A stretch of DNA of 64,000 bases. It comes from Chryseobacterium indicum. Its GTDB lineage: Bacteria > Bacteroidota > Bacteroidia > Flavobacteriales > Weeksellaceae. Made by a program: the position numbers and the translations under genes. Location: NCBI RefSeq assembly GCF_021504595.1, contig NZ_JACSGT010000001.1, forward strand, positions 2,294,001 through 2,358,000, read 5' to 3'. Shown piece after piece: positions 63,615 through 64,000 of this stretch. Under the pieces are notes generated by a model that was not told the origin of the DNA, searched no databases, and saw only the letters and a list, made by a program, of their open reading frames with translations. How positions within the stretch are numbered: the first letter of the stretch is position 1; every line of letters starts with the position of its first letter.

Positions 63615-63965
63615 ATGAACTACAAGCTTCAACTCCATACACCAGAATCTACGGCGAATCTTATTTTCAATATGATTACTTTTGATGCATTCAAGATTAA
63701 TATTGTTGAGAGATATTTCGGACCTGCTAAAAAATCATGCGAGGTTTTATTTAAAGTAAGAACGCTGGATGACAAAATCGTAGAAAGAAGAGACGGAAAC
63801 ATGAGAGTAAAGATCAAAAATGAAGATCTTGAGACTTACAGACAACTGCTTTCTGTTCTGAAATCGTATGAATATAAAAATCATCTGATCAACAGAAAAA
63901 ACGCAGATCAGGATTATGTGCATTTTATTCTGAGACTGGTGATCATGAATTATGATCTGAACTAG
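63615..63965 (+). CDS. Small conserved hypothetical protein
   Basis: 116 residues, no signal peptide or membrane segment. It reads as an alternating alpha/beta cytosolic protein (MNYKLQLHTPESTANLIFNM, FKINIVERYFGPAKKSCEVLFKVR, VKIKNEDLETYRQLLSVLKSYEYKN, DYVHFILRLVIMNYDLN). I do not recognise a family. Upstream, GTACA TAT TTGTAC-like symmetry (around 63581-63595) could be a site. The sequence after 63965 to the window end holds no gene that can be judged. Confidence 0.65.
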   Translation: MNYKLQLHTPESTANLIFNMITFDAFKINIVERYFGPAKKSCEVLFKVRTLDDKIVERRDGNMRVKIKNEDLETYRQLLSVLKSYEYKNHLINRKNADQDYVHFILRLVIMNYDLN

Positions 63966-64000
63966 GTAATTAAATTATCTTCGAAATAAAAATTCGCGGC

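Overview
This window looks like a chromosomal segment of a Flavobacteriia member of the Chryseobacterium/Weeksellaceae type. The evidence is low-GC DNA, several surface proteins ending in the type IX secretion (T9SS) type A sorting domain, GLPGLI, DUF6261 and choice-of-anchor L families, TAnnTTTG -7 promoter boxes, start codons without evident Shine-Dalgarno sequences, and a DnaE carrying its own N-terminal exonuclease. The organism call is inferred from gene content. I saw no rRNA, tRNA, CRISPR array, prophage or intact insertion sequence.

Layout. 1-1603: 5' part of a large secreted choice-of-anchor L protein that runs off the left edge. 1.8-5.7 kb: leftward rnz, a DUF2400 gene and a heptad-repeat membrane protein as an operon, then an XTP/dITP pyrophosphatase and a CPBP protease. 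6.0-18 kb: MFS transporter, prfC, DUF4349 lipoprotein, acyl-CoA dehydrogenase, acyl-CoA synthetase, a zinc-ribbon-family coiled coil with Nif3, a voltage-gated-type ion channel and a 52-residue membrane protein. 18-36.4 kb: an accessory island of four leftward T9SS cargo genes (656 to 1709 residues), interrupted by a small exported-peptide operon (peptide, 265-aa protein, DUF1573) and by a DUF6261 gene beside hairpin-rich non-coding DNA. 36.6-48.2 kb: dnaE, a fused E1 alpha-beta dehydrogenase, bestrophin, an Lrp/AsnC regulator divergent from a Cys/Met-metabolism PLP enzyme, and a glycosyltransferase. 48.2-51.1 kb: membrane hypotheticals (one frameshifted), then an exported peptide with a GLPGLI protein divergent from an XRE regulator. 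51.2-64 kb: two divergent methyltransferases, a ZIP transporter, a FadL-like outer-membrane protein with a Gly/Trp/Tyr-rich lipoprotein, proS, a DUF937-OmpA protein, an Nramp transporter, grpE-dnaJ and a small conserved protein.

The most unusual content is non-coding. There are two copies of a roughly 165-bp element whose palindromes could fold as a cloverleaf. There are two copies of an element with constant flanks around perfect 26-28 bp stems whose sequence differs but stays self-complementary. There are several roughly 150-170 bp elements with terminal inverted repeats, and a 105-nt imperfect hairpin. Two T9SS cargo genes share a homologous upstream region, and three cargo or peptide genes are followed by look-alike terminators. 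Among proteins, the DnaE PHP domain has lost metal ligands while a complete DEDDh exonuclease is fused to it, DnaJ keeps only two of four zinc motifs, and a zinc-ribbon-family protein has none of its cysteines.
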